DNA of 49,259 bases, from assembly GCA_009843635.1 (NCBI GenBank), contig VYDB01000115.1:1-49259 (forward strand), read 5' to 3'. Shown piece after piece: positions 16,597 to 28,457 of the stretch. A model generated the notes under the pieces. That model saw only the letters and a program-made list of their open reading frames with translations. It ran no database searches and had not been told where the DNA came from. The stretch comes from Gammaproteobacteria bacterium. GTDB taxonomy: Bacteria > Pseudomonadota > Gammaproteobacteria > Pseudomonadales > Azotimanducaceae. The position numbers were made by a program, and so were the translations under genes. Every line of letters begins with the position of its first letter. The first letter of the stretch is position 1.

Positions 16597-17457
16597 CTAC
16601 ACCGCAGCGGCGCCGCCTACGATTTCCGCAATTTCCTGGGTGATCGCCGCCTGGCGGGCATTGTTGTAGATCAGCGTCAACTCGCCGATCAGCTTCTCCG
16701 CATTCTCGGTGGCGTTCTTCATGGCGATCATCTTCGCCGCCTGCTCGCAGGCGGAATTCTCCACCACCGCTTGATAGACCTGGGATTCGATGTAGCGGAT
16801 CACCAAGCCCTCGATCAATTGCCGGGCGTCGGGTTCGTAGATGTAGTCCCAGCGGCGCTGGAGTTCCTCGTCCGCTTCCGGGTCGAGGGGCAGCAGTTGG
16901 CGCACCGTGGGCGCTTGGGTCATGGTGTTGACGAAGTCGTTGCTGGCGATGAACAACTTGTCGATCTGGCCCTCCTCGAAGGCGTCGAACATCACCTTGA
17001 CGCCGCCGATCAAGTCGGCCAGCACTGGCGTCTCGCCCACTTGGTTGACCGCAGCGAGCACGTTGCCGCCCACCGACTTGAAGAACGCCGCCGCCTTGTT
17101 GCCGATCAGGCCGAGGTCGCTCTCGACGCCCCTGGCGTGCCAGCCGGCCATGTCCTTGACCAATTCCCGGAACAGGTTGACGTTCAGCCCGCCGCACAGC
17201 CCCTTGTCGGTGGAGACCACGAGGTAGCCGACCCGGCGCACCTCGCGCTCGGCCATGTAAACGTGGCGGTACTCCGGGTTGGCGTTGGCGAGGTGGCCGA
17301 TCATTTGGCGAATCTTCTCGGCGTAGGGCTTGCCTTGGCGCATGTTCTCCTGGGTGCGGCGCATCTTGCTCGCCGCCACCATCTGCATGGCGGAGGTGAT
17401 CTTCTGCGTGTTCTCCACGCTGCCGATCTTCTTGCGAATTTCCTTGCCGACCGCCAT
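16597..17457 (-). CDS. atpG: ATP synthase F1 gamma subunit
   Basis: The 286-residue rotor shaft subunit. It begins [19 protein letters not shown] and continues with the conserved [12 protein letters not shown]; the C-terminus ends in the typical [17 protein letters not shown] helix. The open frame runs on upstream to 17607, but the ATG at 17457 gives the normal length and falls 34 nt after the atpA stop. Confidence 0.98.
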   Translation of the reverse strand: MAVGKEIRKKIGSVENTQKITSAMQMVAASKMRRTQENMRQGKPYAEKIRQMIGHLANANPEYRHVYMAEREVRRVGYLVVSTDKGLCGGLNVNLFRELVKDMAGWHARGVESDLGLIGNKAAAFFKSVGGNVLAAVNQVGETPVLADLIGGVKVMFDAFEEGQIDKLFIASNDFVNTMTQAPTVRQLLPLDPEADEELQRRWDYIYEPDARQLIEGLVIRYIESQVYQAVVENSACEQAAKMIAMKNATENAEKLIGELTLIYNNARQAAITQEIAEIVGGAAAV

Positions 17458-17491
17458 TGTTCCGCTCTGCCTTGCCCTGCCTCGCCCTGCG

Positions 17492-19036
<1,545 letters not shown>

Positions 19037-19125
19037 TGGGTTTCCCTTAGCTCTTCCTATTGCCTGCAAGAGGCTGATTTCAAAATATGTGCTGGTTTTC
19101 GGTCGCGGCCGAAGGCCGCGCCGGC

Positions 19126-19665
19126 TCAAGCCCGCGCCATCGTTTCCACTAACTTGGCGAGGCGGCCGCGCACCGAGCCGTCAATAACCATGTCCCCGGC
19201 GCGAATGACCGCACCGCCAAGAAGATCGCCGTCCACTGCGCTCGACAGGGTCACTTCCTTGTCGAAGCGCCGCTGCAGGGCGGTTTTCAAGGATTCCGCC
19301 TGGGCGTCGGAAAGCGGCTGGGCCGAGCGCACCTCGACGTCCAAGGTGCGCTCCTCGAGCGCCTTGAGTTCCTCAAAGCGGCTCTGGATCTCGCCGAGCA
19401 GCGCCAGCCGGCCGTTGGCGCTCAGGACCTGCAGGAATTGGCGCCCCGCAGGGTCGATGTCGTCGCCGCACAGTTCCGCCAGCCGATGCGCCTTGGCCTG
19501 GGCGGCAATCTCCGGCGAGTCGATCAACGCCTGCACTTGGGCCTCGCCCGCCGCGGCGCCCAACACGCCAAGCAGACGCGACCAGCGGGGCAGGGCCGAG
19601 GCCGACTTGGCCAACGCGAACACCGCGTTGCCATAGGGCCGCGCTAGAGTTGCGAGTTCCGCCAT
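19126..19665 (-). CDS. atpH: ATP synthase F1 delta subunit
   Basis: The 179-residue peripheral-stalk subunit linking F1 to the b dimer. It begins [20 protein letters not shown] and ends with the conserved [19 protein letters not shown] and R-L-x-K-L segment. Length matches E. coli (177). It begins 7 nt after atpF ends. Confidence 0.97.
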   Translation of the reverse strand: MAELATLARPYGNAVFALAKSASALPRWSRLLGVLGAAAGEAQVQALIDSPEIAAQAKAHRLAELCGDDIDPAGRQFLQVLSANGRLALLGEIQSRFEELKALEERTLDVEVRSAQPLSDAQAESLKTALQRRFDKEVTLSSAVDGDLLGGAVIRAGDMVIDGSVRGRLAKLVETMARA

Positions 19666-19672
19666 ATGGGTT

Positions 19673-20143
19673 CTAAAGCTCCGCTGCGAGACGTTCGAGC
19701 ATGCGTTCGTGGCGGCTGGGGTCGATGCTCTCCTCGAGCACCCGTTCCGCGCCCGTCAGGGCGAGCGCCGCGACCTGGCGACGCAGGCTTTCCCGAGCCC
19801 GATTGACTTCCTGATCGATCTCCGCCTGCGCCGCTTCGAGCAGCCGCGCGCCTTCCGCTCGGGCGTTGCCCTTGGCGTCTTCGATCATCTGGTTGGCTTG
19901 CTGGCGGGCCTGCTCAATGATTTGAGCGGCCTCCGCCCGGGCCTTGGCCCGCTCCTCCTCCGCGCCGCTCTCGGCCTCGCCAAGCTTGCGCTCGGCTTCC
20001 TCCGCCGCCACCAAGCCTTGGGCAATGGCCTGTTGGCGTTCGGTCATGGCCGACTTCAGGACCGGCCAGATGTACTTCATGCAGAACGCGACGAAGATCA
20101 GGAAGACCAGGCTTTGGCCGAGCAGTGTCAGTCCTATGTTCAT
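19673..20143 (-). CDS. atpF: ATP synthase Fo subunit b
   Basis: The 156-residue stator subunit has one N-terminal membrane helix (residues 5-28: [20 protein letters not shown]) and then a long, highly charged coiled coil. Length equals E. coli AtpF (156). A 57-nt gap to atpE lies upstream. Confidence 0.97.
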   Translation of the reverse strand: MNIGLTLLGQSLVFLIFVAFCMKYIWPVLKSAMTERQQAIAQGLVAAEEAERKLGEAESGAEEERAKARAEAAQIIEQARQQANQMIEDAKGNARAEGARLLEAAQAEIDQEVNRARESLRRQVAALALTGAERVLEESIDPSRHERMLERLAAEL

Positions 20144-20200
20144 GTCTGCCTTCCGGCTAGTTGGGTGATGGTTCCGCGCTGTGCGGACTTAAGACCGGGG

Positions 20201-20446
<246 letters not shown>

Positions 20447-20468
20447 TTATGACGGTTGGTTATGCGGA

Positions 20469-21323
20469 TCAATGCTCGTCCGTGTCGTGGGCCTGGGCCA
20501 GGTAAACGATGGTCAGCACCGCGAATACGAACGCCTGCAAGGTAATGACGATCAGGTGGAACGCTGCCCACACGAACTGGAACACCCCGCCGGCCATCGC
20601 GAACACGATGCCGGCCGAGAACATGAGCGCGATGAGAACGAAGATCATCTCACCGGCGTACAGATTGCCGAACAGGCGCAGCCCCAGGGACAGCGGCTTG
20701 GCGATCAGGGTGACGAACTCGAGCACGAAGTTAACCGGCACCAGCAATTTTGACGGGAAGGGGTGAAACGACAGTTCCGCCAAAAAGCCGCCAACGCCCT
20801 TGCACTTGATGCTGTAGTAGAGGATGAGCGCGAACACGGAAAGGGCCATCGCCATGGTGATGTTGGGGTCGGTGCTCGGCACGATCTTCATGTAGTGGAT
20901 GCCAAAGAGCTTGGCCAACTCCGGCACCCAATCCACGGGCACCAAGTCCATGAGGTTCATGAGGAAGACCCAGACGAAGATGGTCAGGGCCAAGGGGGCG
21001 ATGAGGTCGTTTTTGTGGTTGAAGATGCTCTCGGTGGTGTCGTCGATGAACTCCACGATGATCTCGACAAAGTTCTGCCAGTTGCCCGGCACCCCGGCGG
21101 TGGCACGGCTCGCAGCGCGGCGGAAGAGGGCCAGGAAGATCACGCCAAGGCCGATGGACCAAGCCATCGAATCAACGTGCAGGGACATGAAGCCCATTTC
21201 CGCCGCTTCCTCCGCTGAATGGGCGAAGCCCCAACTGCCGTCCGGATGCTGGCCGTAGGTGAGGTTGGTCAGATGGTGCTTGATGTACCCAGCACTGGTT
21301 AATGGTTCGTCTGCGGATGCCAT
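20469..21323 (-). CDS. atpB: ATP synthase Fo subunit a
   Basis: The 284-residue stator channel subunit carries the essential Arg within [14 protein letters not shown] and several membrane helices. The hydrophilic N-terminus contains GSWGFAHS-like sequence typical of gammaproteobacterial AtpB. It is 34 nt upstream of atpE. Confidence 0.98.
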   Translation of the reverse strand: MASADEPLTSAGYIKHHLTNLTYGQHPDGSWGFAHSAEEAAEMGFMSLHVDSMAWSIGLGVIFLALFRRAASRATAGVPGNWQNFVEIIVEFIDDTTESIFNHKNDLIAPLALTIFVWVFLMNLMDLVPVDWVPELAKLFGIHYMKIVPSTDPNITMAMALSVFALILYYSIKCKGVGGFLAELSFHPFPSKLLVPVNFVLEFVTLIAKPLSLGLRLFGNLYAGEMIFVLIALMFSAGIVFAMAGGVFQFVWAAFHLIVITLQAFVFAVLTIVYLAQAHDTDEH

Positions 21324-21372
21324 ACCTGAGCAAAAACCGTCCTGTCTTCAAATCTCCGTTGCCTTCACTGTC

Positions 21373-21789
21373 CTAGCTGGCCCCACCGCCATGGTGGGAC
21401 CGCCGTCGCCGAGCAAGCGTCTGCCCCAAGGGCGCCGCGACGTAGGCGAGATGCACCGCGCCCAGCGTGGCGAAAAAGCCTAGCGGCGCGGGCGTCGCCC
21501 AAGCGAAGGCCACCGCCATCAAGGCCACCGTGGCCAGCGACCGCGCTAGCCCGTAGCCTAAAACCCGGCCCGCCTTGCGCTCCCGCTCAGCAGCCCATGC
21601 GAACCCAGCCGTCGGCACCACGCTCACCGCGCCGCCCCAAGCCGCTGCCGCAGCCTGTTCGGCCCCAAGCAGCGCAAAAAGGCACACAGCCAACCCGGCC
21701 ACGACAATCTGCATGACCACAATTGCGCAAACCAGACTGATGCTTCCCACGCTTCGCTTGAGCGATGCGCGGGACCAATCGAAAGCCAA
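21373..21789 (-). CDS. atpI: ATP synthase assembly protein I
   Basis: A 138-residue protein with four predicted membrane helices, matching the poorly conserved AtpI family (about 125-130 residues) that helps assemble the c ring. The pattern GGAVSVVPTAGFAW is typical. It is the first gene of the atp operon, 30 nt downstream of a good sigma-70-type promoter. Confidence 0.85.
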   Translation of the reverse strand: MAFDWSRASLKRSVGSISLVCAIVVMQIVVAGLAVCLFALLGAEQAAAAAWGGAVSVVPTAGFAWAAERERKAGRVLGYGLARSLATVALMAVAFAWATPAPLGFFATLGAVHLAYVAAPLGQTLARRRRSHHGGGAS

Positions 21790-21818
21790 GTCAGGCGGGT
21801 CCCGTGAAGGCGGCGCGG

Positions 21819-21847
21819 ATTATAGAGAGGTGGTTTGGCGCATTCAA
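21819..21847 (-). promoter_or_regulatory. Sigma-70-type promoter of the atp operon
   Basis: On the minus strand TTGAAT (21847-21842) is followed after exactly 17 bp by TATAAT (21824-21819). This is the best promoter in the window and lies in the 136-bp parB-atpI gap, 29 nt before the atpI ATG. Confidence 0.75.
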
Positions 21848-21925
21848 CAACGGGTTTTGCAAAAAACCGGCATTTTGCTGTCTCCCGGAGGCGACCCGGA
21901 GAAGGTCCGGCTCGATGCCGCCCGC

Positions 21926-22798
21926 TCAGTCAAGCGCATCCCCTCGATCGGGCAACAAGTGGCCGAGTATCCCGTCGAGTTCATCGAGCGAGGCGTAGCG
22001 AATGGTCATCCGGCCTGCGCCCTTGGTGTCGTGGGCAATCGTGACCGGCGCGCCAAGCCGTTCCGTGACTCGCCGTTCAAGAGCCAGCGTGTCCGGATCC
22101 TTGGGGACGGATTGCTTCTTGGGTGGTGCATCTGGGGCGAGCAGGCGCCGCACCAAGGCTTCGGTTTGGCGCACGTTAAGCCTTTCCCGGACCGTCTGTT
22201 GGGCGGCGGCAATCTGCTCGGCGGTGGGCAAGGGCAGGAGGGCGCGGGCGTGGCCCATCTCCAAGGCTCCCTCATCGAGCAGTTCACGTACCGTCGGATC
22301 GAGATTGAGCAGCCGCAGCAGATTAGCCACCGCTTCGCGGGACTTGCCCACGGCATCGGCAACGGCCTGCTGGGTCAATCCGAACTCATCGCGCAAGCGG
22401 CGCAGCGCCTCGGCTTCCTCGAGCGGCCTCAAGTCCTCGCGCTGCACGTTTTCGATGAGGGCCATGGCAGCGGCCTGCTCATCGCTGACCTCGCGGACGA
22501 TGGCGGGCACCGCTTCGAGGCCGGCCAAGCCCGCCGCCCGCAAGCGCCGCTCGCCGGCTACCAGCTCATAGCCGCCTTGGGGCCGGGAGCGCAGGACCAC
22601 CGGCTGCATCAGGCCGTGGGCGCCGATTGACCGGCTCAGTTCCGCCAAGGCGTCGTCGTCGAAGTGTCGGCGTGGTTGGTAGCGGCTGCGGTGAATGTCC
22701 TGGAGGGCGATGGGGGCCGCCGCCGAAGGCTCGGGATCCAAGGCGCCGCCATCGCTCAACAGCGCTTCGAGACCGCGCCCCAACGGTTTCCTGACCAT
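21926..22798 (-). CDS. parB: Chromosome partitioning protein ParB
   Basis: This 290-residue CTP-dependent DNA clamp loads at parS sites and organises the origin region. The N-terminal ParB/Sulfiredoxin-type domain has GERRLRAAG (about residues 82-90) and ENVQREDL, followed by an HTH (GLTQQAVADAVGKSREAVAN) and a C-terminal dimerisation region. It begins 5 nt after the parA stop. No convincing parS 16-mer was found in the window. Confidence 0.97.
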   Translation of the reverse strand: MVRKPLGRGLEALLSDGGALDPEPSAAAPIALQDIHRSRYQPRRHFDDDALAELSRSIGAHGLMQPVVLRSRPQGGYELVAGERRLRAAGLAGLEAVPAIVREVSDEQAAAMALIENVQREDLRPLEEAEALRRLRDEFGLTQQAVADAVGKSREAVANLLRLLNLDPTVRELLDEGALEMGHARALLPLPTAEQIAAAQQTVRERLNVRQTEALVRRLLAPDAPPKKQSVPKDPDTLALERRVTERLGAPVTIAHDTKGAGRMTIRYASLDELDGILGHLLPDRGDALD

Positions 22799-22803
22799 GC
22801 GCG

Positions 22804-23574
22804 CTAGGTTTCCTCTGACTTGACCAATTCCGCGGCCAAGGCCATGTAGGCGATGGCGCCCCGGGAATGGCGGTCATATAGGATTGCCGGCAAGCCGTGG
22901 CTGGGCGCCTCCGCCAAGCGGACGTTGCGGGGAATCACCGTGCGGAACACCTTGTTGCCGAAGTGTGCGATCAATTGCCGTGACACGTCGCGGGTCAGGC
23001 CGTTGCGCGGATCATACATGGTTCGCAGCAGCCCTTGCACGGTGAGGCGCGGATTGGCCCGGCGGCGGATCTGGTTGACCGTGTTCAGCAACGCCGTCAA
23101 CCCTTCCAAGGCATAGTATTCGCACTGCATCGGAATCAACACGCTGTCCGCCGCCACCAAGGCGTTCAAGGTGAGGATGTTAAGGCTCGGCGGGCAGTCC
23201 ATGATGAGGTAGCTGTAGCGCTGCACTGCCTCGGCGCTGGCTAGGCGGCGGCGTAGCCGGGCTTCGCGGCCATCCACCGCGAGCAACTCCACTTCGGCAG
23301 CGGTGAGATCGCTGTTGCACGGCACCAGGTCGAAGCCGCCCGGGCAGGGTTTGAGGACCTCCTCAAGAGCGGCATCGTCCATCAGCCAGTCGCGCATCGA
23401 GGTGGCGAGGCCGGTCTTGTCCACCCCGGACCCGGTGGTTGCATTGCCCTGCGGGTCGAGATCAAGCAAGAGGGTGCGGTGGCCGGACAGGCTTAACGAG
23501 GCGCTCAAGTTAACGCTCGTCGTGGTCTTGCCGACGCCGCCTTTTTGATTCGCTACCGCTATGATCCGGGTCAT
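22804..23574 (-). CDS. parA: Chromosome partitioning ATPase ParA/Soj
   Basis: A 256-residue Walker-type ATPase with the deviant P-loop KGGVGKTTT at residues 11-19. It works with ParB to segregate origins. The ATG at 23574 lies inside the 3' end of rsmG (65-bp overlap), so translation may be coupled. The conserved operon order is mnmG-rsmG-parA-parB. Confidence 0.98.
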   Translation of the reverse strand: MTRIIAVANQKGGVGKTTTSVNLSASLSLSGHRTLLLDLDPQGNATTGSGVDKTGLATSMRDWLMDDAALEEVLKPCPGGFDLVPCNSDLTAAEVELLAVDGREARLRRRLASAEAVQRYSYLIMDCPPSLNILTLNALVAADSVLIPMQCEYYALEGLTALLNTVNQIRRRANPRLTVQGLLRTMYDPRNGLTRDVSRQLIAHFGNKVFRTVIPRNVRLAEAPSHGLPAILYDRHSRGAIAYMALAAELVKSEET

Positions 23575-24274
23575 CCTTGGTCACCACCAGCAGCCCATGC
23601 CAGGCCGAAAGCCTTGGCATTTTCGCCCAATGGCGCCGAGCGATGGAACCGCCGGGAAAATCAACCGGCGCATCCGCCGCCCCGACGGCGGCTTGGCGCG
23701 AACGAACGACCCGATCCAAGGCCAGCAGATGCCCGCCCGGCTTAAGCATCCTTTGTGCCTGCTTCCACAAGGCGGGCGGCGGCATCAGCGCCCGGGCCGT
23801 CACCACATCCGCGCTCGCCGACGGCACTTGGCCAACGTCGGCGCACAGGACGGTGATGTTGGCCAAGCCCAGCTCACGCTGCGCCAAGCGCAGAAAGCGC
23901 GCCTTGCGGACGCTGCGCTCCACCAGCGTCACCCAAACCTCGGGCAGCGCCACCGCCAGCGGAATGCCGGGCAGGCCAGCTCCGGAGCCAAGGTCCGCCA
24001 CCCGCAAGGCCTCACAACCGCGGTCCCTTCGAGTGTCGCGCAACACGTGCGCCGCAACCAAGCCATCGACTACGTGCCGGTCTGCGAAGCGCGGTAGATC
24101 CTTGGTCGCCACCAAGCTCAAAACCGGGTTCCAACGCCGCACCAGACTGGCGTAGGCATCCAGCACTTGGACTTGCTCGGGCCGAAGCGCCGCTTCGAGT
24201 TCGTCGGCGTATATTGGCAGCAAGGCTGAACGGTAGCGGGCCGGCTGCCTAAGCGGCGCGTTGCTTCTTGGCAT
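23510..24274 (-). CDS. rsmG: 16S rRNA m7G527 methyltransferase RsmG
   Basis: A SAM-dependent methyltransferase of 16S rRNA guanosine 527, with motif [15 protein letters not shown] and [12 protein letters not shown]. At 254 residues it is longer than usual (about 205-215): about 20 N-terminal residues overlap the mnmG 3' end (26 bp), and a basic C-terminal tail of about 20 residues overlaps the parA start (65 bp). A later start within residues 15-25 is possible. The stop, however, is fixed, so the C-terminal overlap is real in this sequence. Confidence 0.93.
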   Translation of the reverse strand: MPRSNAPLRQPARYRSALLPIYADELEAALRPEQVQVLDAYASLVRRWNPVLSLVATKDLPRFADRHVVDGLVAAHVLRDTRRDRGCEALRVADLGSGAGLPGIPLAVALPEVWVTLVERSVRKARFLRLAQRELGLANITVLCADVGQVPSASADVVTARALMPPPALWKQAQRMLKPGGHLLALDRVVRSRQAAVGAADAPVDFPGGSIARRHWAKMPRLSAWHGLLVVTKDDPDHSGSESKRRRRQDHDER

Positions 24275-26126
24275 GCACCAGCAGAACGGAAAGCGCCGCC
24301 GGAGTCATGCCGGGAATTCGTGCGGCCTTGGCCAGGCTTTCGGGCTGTGCCTCGCAGAGTTTTTGCTGCAGCTCGCGGGACAGGCCCGGCAGGGTGTGGT
24401 AGTCAAGCGTTGCTGGCAGGGCGATGGCTTCGTGGCGGCGGATTTTTGCGATTTCCTCATCCTGACGGCGGATGTAGCCCTCGTACTTCACTTCCGCCTC
24501 CACTTGGCGCAGCAGTTCCGGCTCTTGGTCGGCGTCCGACAGATGTTCTTCCAGCGCAGTGACCAGTTGATCGATGCTGACCTCAGGGCGCTTCAAGTAC
24601 TCGATCAAGCGGATGGACTCAGCAATGGGCTTCCCGCCTTGGCCTTCCAGCCGAGCGGTGAGCGGTGTGCCGGGCTTGATCGGCGTTTCGGCCAGCAACG
24701 ACAACAGTTTCTCGTGCCGGACCTGCTTGGTGGAGAAAGCCCGCCAGCGGGGGTCGCCCACTAGGCCGAGTTCCCGGCCCTTGGCAGTCAGCCGGGCATC
24801 GGCGTTGTCCTCGCGCAGCCGCAGGCGGAACTCGGCGCGGCTGGTGAACATGCGGTAGGGCTCATTGGCGCCGTGGTTGATGAGGTCGTCGATCATGACG
24901 CCGAGGTAGGCCTCATCGCGCTTCGGGTGCCACGCCTCGAGGCCCGCCGCCTTGCGGGCGGCGTTCAGGCCGGCGAGCAGCCCTTGGGCGGCGGCTTCCT
25001 CGTAGCCGGTGGTGCCGTTGATTTGCCCGGCGAAGAACAGCCCGGCGACCGGCTTGGTCTCCAGCGAATGGCGCAGATCGCGGGGATCGAAGTAGTCGTA
25101 CTCGATGGCGTAGCCAGGGCGGGTGATGCGGGCGGCTTCAAACCCCTCGATGGAGCGCACCAGCGCCAGTTGCACGTCAAACGGCAGGCTGGTGGAAATG
25201 CCGTTCGGGTATAGCTCGCCGGAAGTCAGCCCTTCCGGCTCGACAAAAATCTGGTGACGGGCGCGGTCGGCGAAGCGCACCACCTTGTCCTCGATGCTCG
25301 GACAGTAGCGCGGGCCGGTGCCTTCGATGACGCCGCCGTAGAGCGGACTGCGGTCGAGGGCTTGGCGAATGATCTCGTGGGTGCCCGGATTGGTTTCGGC
25401 GATGAAGCAGGAGACCTGTTGCGGATGCGGCTGCGGCAGGAACGAGAGGCTCGGCGTCGGCACATCGCCTGGTTGTTCGGCGAGCCGGGAAAAATCGACG
25501 CTGCGCCGGTCCAGGCGCGGTGGCGTGCCGGTCTTCAGCCGCCCGACGCGGAACGGCAGCGCCCGCAGCCGTTCGGCGAGGGCGTTGGATGGCGCATCCC
25601 CGGCGCGTCCGCCGGGTTGGTTTTCAAGGCCGATGTGAATCCGGCCACCGAGGAAGGTGCCCGTGGTCAGCACCACGGCCGCGGCGCGAAAGCTGAGCCC
25701 CATCGCGGTGACCACGCCGCCAACGGCGCCGTCGTCCACTTGGAGATCGACCGCGGATTGCTGAAAGACCTGCAGATTGTCCTGTGCCTCGATGATCGAA
25801 CGCATGGCGTTGCGATAGAGGTTGCGGTCCGCCTGGGCCCGCGTCGCCCGCACCGCCGGACCCTTGCTGGCGTTCAGCACCCGAAACTGGATGCCGGCCA
25901 AGTCCGCGGCCCGGGCCATCGCCCCATCGAGGGCATCGATTTCACGCACCAAGTGGCTCTTGCCGATGCCGCCGATGGCCGGATTGCAGGACATCTGGCC
26001 GATGGTCTCGATGCTCTGGGTGAGCAGCAGGGTGCTGGCCCCGGTGCGGGCCGACGCCAGCGCTGCCTCGCAGCCGGCATGGCCACCACCGATGACGATG
26101 ACATCAAAGGTTTCTGGATGCTGCAT
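24249..26126 (-). CDS. mnmG: tRNA U34 carboxymethylaminomethyl synthase MnmG
   Basis: MnmG (GidA), with MnmE, modifies U34 of tRNAs reading NNA/NNG codons. The 625-residue protein begins [22 protein letters not shown] with an FAD dinucleotide-binding glycine motif and keeps the ends of the family ([16 protein letters not shown]). I chose the ATG at 26126, which aligns with E. coli MnmG (M-FYPDPFDVI); an ATG two codons earlier (26132) is possible. A TATAAT box ends 7 nt before 26126, suggesting a leaderless mRNA. Confidence 0.98.
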   Translation of the reverse strand: MQHPETFDVIVIGGGHAGCEAALASARTGASTLLLTQSIETIGQMSCNPAIGGIGKSHLVREIDALDGAMARAADLAGIQFRVLNASKGPAVRATRAQADRNLYRNAMRSIIEAQDNLQVFQQSAVDLQVDDGAVGGVVTAMGLSFRAAAVVLTTGTFLGGRIHIGLENQPGGRAGDAPSNALAERLRALPFRVGRLKTGTPPRLDRRSVDFSRLAEQPGDVPTPSLSFLPQPHPQQVSCFIAETNPGTHEIIRQALDRSPLYGGVIEGTGPRYCPSIEDKVVRFADRARHQIFVEPEGLTSGELYPNGISTSLPFDVQLALVRSIEGFEAARITRPGYAIEYDYFDPRDLRHSLETKPVAGLFFAGQINGTTGYEEAAAQGLLAGLNAARKAAGLEAWHPKRDEAYLGVMIDDLINHGANEPYRMFTSRAEFRLRLREDNADARLTAKGRELGLVGDPRWRAFSTKQVRHEKLLSLLAETPIKPGTPLTARLEGQGGKPIAESIRLIEYLKRPEVSIDQLVTALEEHLSDADQEPELLRQVEAEVKYEGYIRRQDEEIAKIRRHEAIALPATLDYHTLPGLSRELQQKLCEAQPESLAKAARIPGMTPAALSVLLVHAKKQRAA

Positions 26127-26133
26127 GGTCATG

Positions 26134-26139
26134 ATTATA
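26134..26139 (-). promoter_or_regulatory. -10 box at the mnmG start
   Basis: A perfect TATAAT on the minus strand in the 31-bp gap between the Rieske gene and mnmG. Transcription would begin at about 26126-26128, i.e. at the start codon. No clear -35 box. Confidence 0.5.
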
Positions 26140-26157
26140 GCCGCGCAGGAATGCCCC

Positions 26158-27489
26158 CTAGTCGGTCTGCACAGTCTCGCTCATGTAGCGATCAAGCCAG
26201 GCGTGGTAGTGCGAGACACGGTCCTCGTCGTCGTTGAGCCATGCCTCGCGAAAGCCACGTGAACGCATGCCCTTCTGCACGTCGCGTATGAGATGGACGT
26301 CCTGATCCAAGGTGATGGTCATGGTTTTGTCGCCAGCGATGATGTCTTCCTGGGTAAACTCATCGTGCTCGGGACGTTCCCGGAATTCGGGTAGTTCTTC
26401 CTGATCCAGATTAAAGGAAATGTTGGCACTCTGGCGCACTTCGTCATCCGGCGGCATGCGCAGTGCCAGCTTGTCCCAATAACAGCGCTCGGGGTCGGTC
26501 GCGTGGGGGCGCGCTCGAAGTATCCAAAGTTCTTCCGGTTGCAATACGAGAACGGCATTGGGAAACAGGTTGTACTGCACGATGTCGGAAAGCTGGTCGT
26601 CGGACAGCAGGCTATAGTCGTAGCCGAGGGCCGCTCCCCGCTCCCGTTTGGCGATTTGCACATCGCGGCGGACGTCGAGCACCCTGCCGTCGTAGTCACT
26701 CCGGTCCATGCCAAGGGCTTCGAGCTGGGCCCACATGGTAGGGGGCACCTGATCCGGGATGGGTAGTCTCGAGTTGACGGTGAATCCCTTGATGGACACC
26801 CGGGTGTGACCGTGAGGCCAGAGATCGCTCACAGCAGTCGGACAGTCGAAAATCAACTCGTGCTGTGGATGGATATGCTCCACATGGTATAGCTCGCCGA
26901 AGTTGTCGAACACTGCCTTCCAGTTGCAGTCAAGACGCACGGTCTGGTCTTCGACCAAGCGCATGTCCTGCGGGCGAAAGGGTTCTACCAAATCCATCAC
27001 GGGGCCGAGAAACTCCTGCAGCGTTGGCGCTGCCGGGTCCATGCACACCCAAACAATCCCCGCCCATACTTCAACCCTTACAGGTCGCAGGGACAGTTTT
27101 TCCTTTGGAAGGCCGCGGCTGAACCGATCTTCGTCCGGTACGTGTACCAGCCGCCCATCGTTAGCGTAGGTCCAGCCATGGTAGGGACAGGTGTATTGCG
27201 CCATCGCACCGCAGTCCACCGTCAATACCCGCGCGCCACGATGTTGGCAGGCGTTGAAAAACGCTGCGACCTCGCCTTCCTCGGTGCGTGAGACGATGAT
27301 GGACTCAGGTGCCAGATCGAAAACGAAAAAGTCTCCCGGCTCTTCAATATCCTGCGCCACACCGGCAACCAGCCAAGTTCGCGGCCAGAGCCGCTGCCTT
27401 TCGTTCTCCATGTAGTCGCGCGAAACGTATCGCTCGGCGGTAATGGGGCCGGATGGAGAGGTCAAGTTCTGTTCCCGGGCTTCGCTCAT
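26158..27489 (-). CDS. Rieske non-heme iron oxygenase, alpha subunit
   Basis: A 443-residue ring-hydroxylating-type oxygenase. The Rieske [2Fe-2S] ligands are Cys81-x-His83 and Cys101-x2-His104 (CPYHGWTY). The mononuclear iron site lies in [15 protein letters not shown], with His202 and His207 as candidate ligands. Such enzymes add oxygen to aromatic or related substrates using an electron chain not encoded nearby. It follows an SDR gene across a 63-bp gap that contains a hairpin; both probably belong to one catabolic unit, which in turn runs into mnmG on the same strand. Substrate unknown. Confidence 0.88.
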   Translation of the reverse strand: MSEAREQNLTSPSGPITAERYVSRDYMENERQRLWPRTWLVAGVAQDIEEPGDFFVFDLAPESIIVSRTEEGEVAAFFNACQHRGARVLTVDCGAMAQYTCPYHGWTYANDGRLVHVPDEDRFSRGLPKEKLSLRPVRVEVWAGIVWVCMDPAAPTLQEFLGPVMDLVEPFRPQDMRLVEDQTVRLDCNWKAVFDNFGELYHVEHIHPQHELIFDCPTAVSDLWPHGHTRVSIKGFTVNSRLPIPDQVPPTMWAQLEALGMDRSDYDGRVLDVRRDVQIAKRERGAALGYDYSLLSDDQLSDIVQYNLFPNAVLVLQPEELWILRARPHATDPERCYWDKLALRMPPDDEVRQSANISFNLDQEELPEFRERPEHDEFTQEDIIAGDKTMTITLDQDVHLIRDVQKGMRSRGFREAWLNDDEDRVSHYHAWLDRYMSETVQTD

Positions 27490-27515
27490 GGTGACTGTCT
27501 CACTTCACAAAGAAG

Positions 27516-27547
27516 GTGCTCCCGCAAATTGTACAGTTGCGGAGCAC
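27516..27547 (-). repeat. Intercistronic hairpin between SDR and Rieske genes
   Basis: GTGCTCCCGCAA pairs with TTGCGGAGCAC (11 bp with one bulged C) around a 9-nt loop. It lies between the SDR stop and the Rieske start. The bases after it on the minus strand are only mildly T-rich (TTCTTTG), so a weak terminator, attenuator or RNA-processing site is possible. Confidence 0.5.
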
Positions 27548-27552
27548 ACGGG

Positions 27553-28308
27553 CTAGAGCTGTGCGAGCTGGCCTCCGTCCAGTCCCAGGGCCTGTCCGTT
27601 GATCATGCGCGCTCGGTCCGAGCAGAGAAACATCACGGTTTCCGCAATCTCTTCGGTGGGGACGAGTGCGGCGGTGGGGTTAAGAGAGGCTAAGTAACCC
27701 GACAATTCGCTTTCGGGTAACTTCAGCAAGGGAGCGGTTGCCGGAGTCTGGGTTGGTCCTGGACAAACGGCGTTGATCCGCACGTTGGTCTTGGCGTACT
27801 CCACCGCGATCTGTCGGGTGAGTCCGATGACGCCGTGCTTGGCGGCCGTGTACCCGGCTCCTGCCGATAGCGACCCCCTTAGGCCTACGGTGGATGCGTT
27901 GTTGACGATCGCGCAAGGGGCCGCACAGTCGAGCATTGCGCGTAGCTGATGTTTCATGCAGTAGTAGGTGCCGTCCAAGTAAACGGACATGGTTTCGCGC
28001 CAGGTAGCGCTGTCGTGCTCATGGGCATCGGGTTCGGGCGCGAACGTACCGGCTGAATTGAAAGCGTAGTCCAGACGGCCAAACCGTTCGAGCGTTGCCT
28101 CGATCATGGATTGCACTCCGGTCTCATGCGCGACGTCCACTTCCAACATCAGCGCGACTCCGCCAAGAGCGGTGAGTTCCTCAACCACGCTCTCGCGCTT
28201 GTTTCTGGCCGCAATCACAACGGCAGCGCCTTCTATAGCGCAGCGTTGAGCGACTGCCAAGCCAATGCCGCTGGTGCCGCCAGTGATCAGTATGATCTTG
28301 TCTTGCAT
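27553..28308 (-). CDS. Short-chain dehydrogenase/reductase
   Basis: A 251-residue classical SDR: cofactor motif TGGTSGIG (residues 9-16), NNAS segment near 136-139, catalytic YTAAK near residues 154-158, and the C-terminal GLDGG. It oxidises or reduces an alcohol/ketone with NAD(P). It precedes the Rieske oxygenase gene on the same strand and may act on its product. Its 5' leader is unusual: two perfect 46-bp repeats end 4 nt before the ATG and supply the GAGGG ribosome binding site. Confidence 0.9.
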   Translation of the reverse strand: MQDKIILITGGTSGIGLAVAQRCAIEGAAVVIAARNKRESVVEELTALGGVALMLEVDVAHETGVQSMIEATLERFGRLDYAFNSAGTFAPEPDAHEHDSATWRETMSVYLDGTYYCMKHQLRAMLDCAAPCAIVNNASTVGLRGSLSAGAGYTAAKHGVIGLTRQIAVEYAKTNVRINAVCPGPTQTPATAPLLKLPESELSGYLASLNPTAALVPTEEIAETVMFLCSDRARMINGQALGLDGGQLAQL

Positions 28309-28312
28309 GAAA

Positions 28313-28404
28313 GAGCCCTCAGCTTGGGGTGCGCGAGGGGCTTGCCCCTCGCATGAATGAGCCCTCAGCTTGGGGTGCGCGAGGGGCTTGCCCCTCGCAT
28401 GAAT
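28313..28404 (-). repeat. Tandem 46-bp repeat with hairpins and upstream ORFs
   Basis: Two perfect, directly adjacent 46-bp copies (28313-28358 and 28359-28404). Each holds the hairpin GCGAGGGG-CTTG-CCCCTCGC (28333-28352 and 28379-28398). On the minus strand each also holds an ATG followed by a short frame encoding MRGASPSRTPS and a TGA (28354-28319 and 28400-28365). A GAGGG element lies about 9 nt before the SDR start and before the first-copy ATG. Confidence 0.75.
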
Positions 28405-28457
28405 CCATTCCTCACTGCTCTGCGGTCGGCGTAGGAAATTGCCGCTTCGTGACGTGG

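Noticed and set aside
21848-21885. T-rich hairpin (GGTTTT...AAAACC) in the parB-atpI gap as a terminator for parB
   Set aside because: The stem is short and AT-rich and is directly followed by the atp promoter; a terminator cannot be supported.
26255-26280. CACGTGAA-containing sequence as a possible parS site
   Set aside because: Only the central 8-10 bases match the 16-bp parS consensus (TGTTTCACGTGAAACA), and it lies inside the Rieske gene.
28313-28404. The two 46-bp copies as the start of a CRISPR array
   Set aside because: The copies are directly adjacent with no spacers and no cas genes are near.
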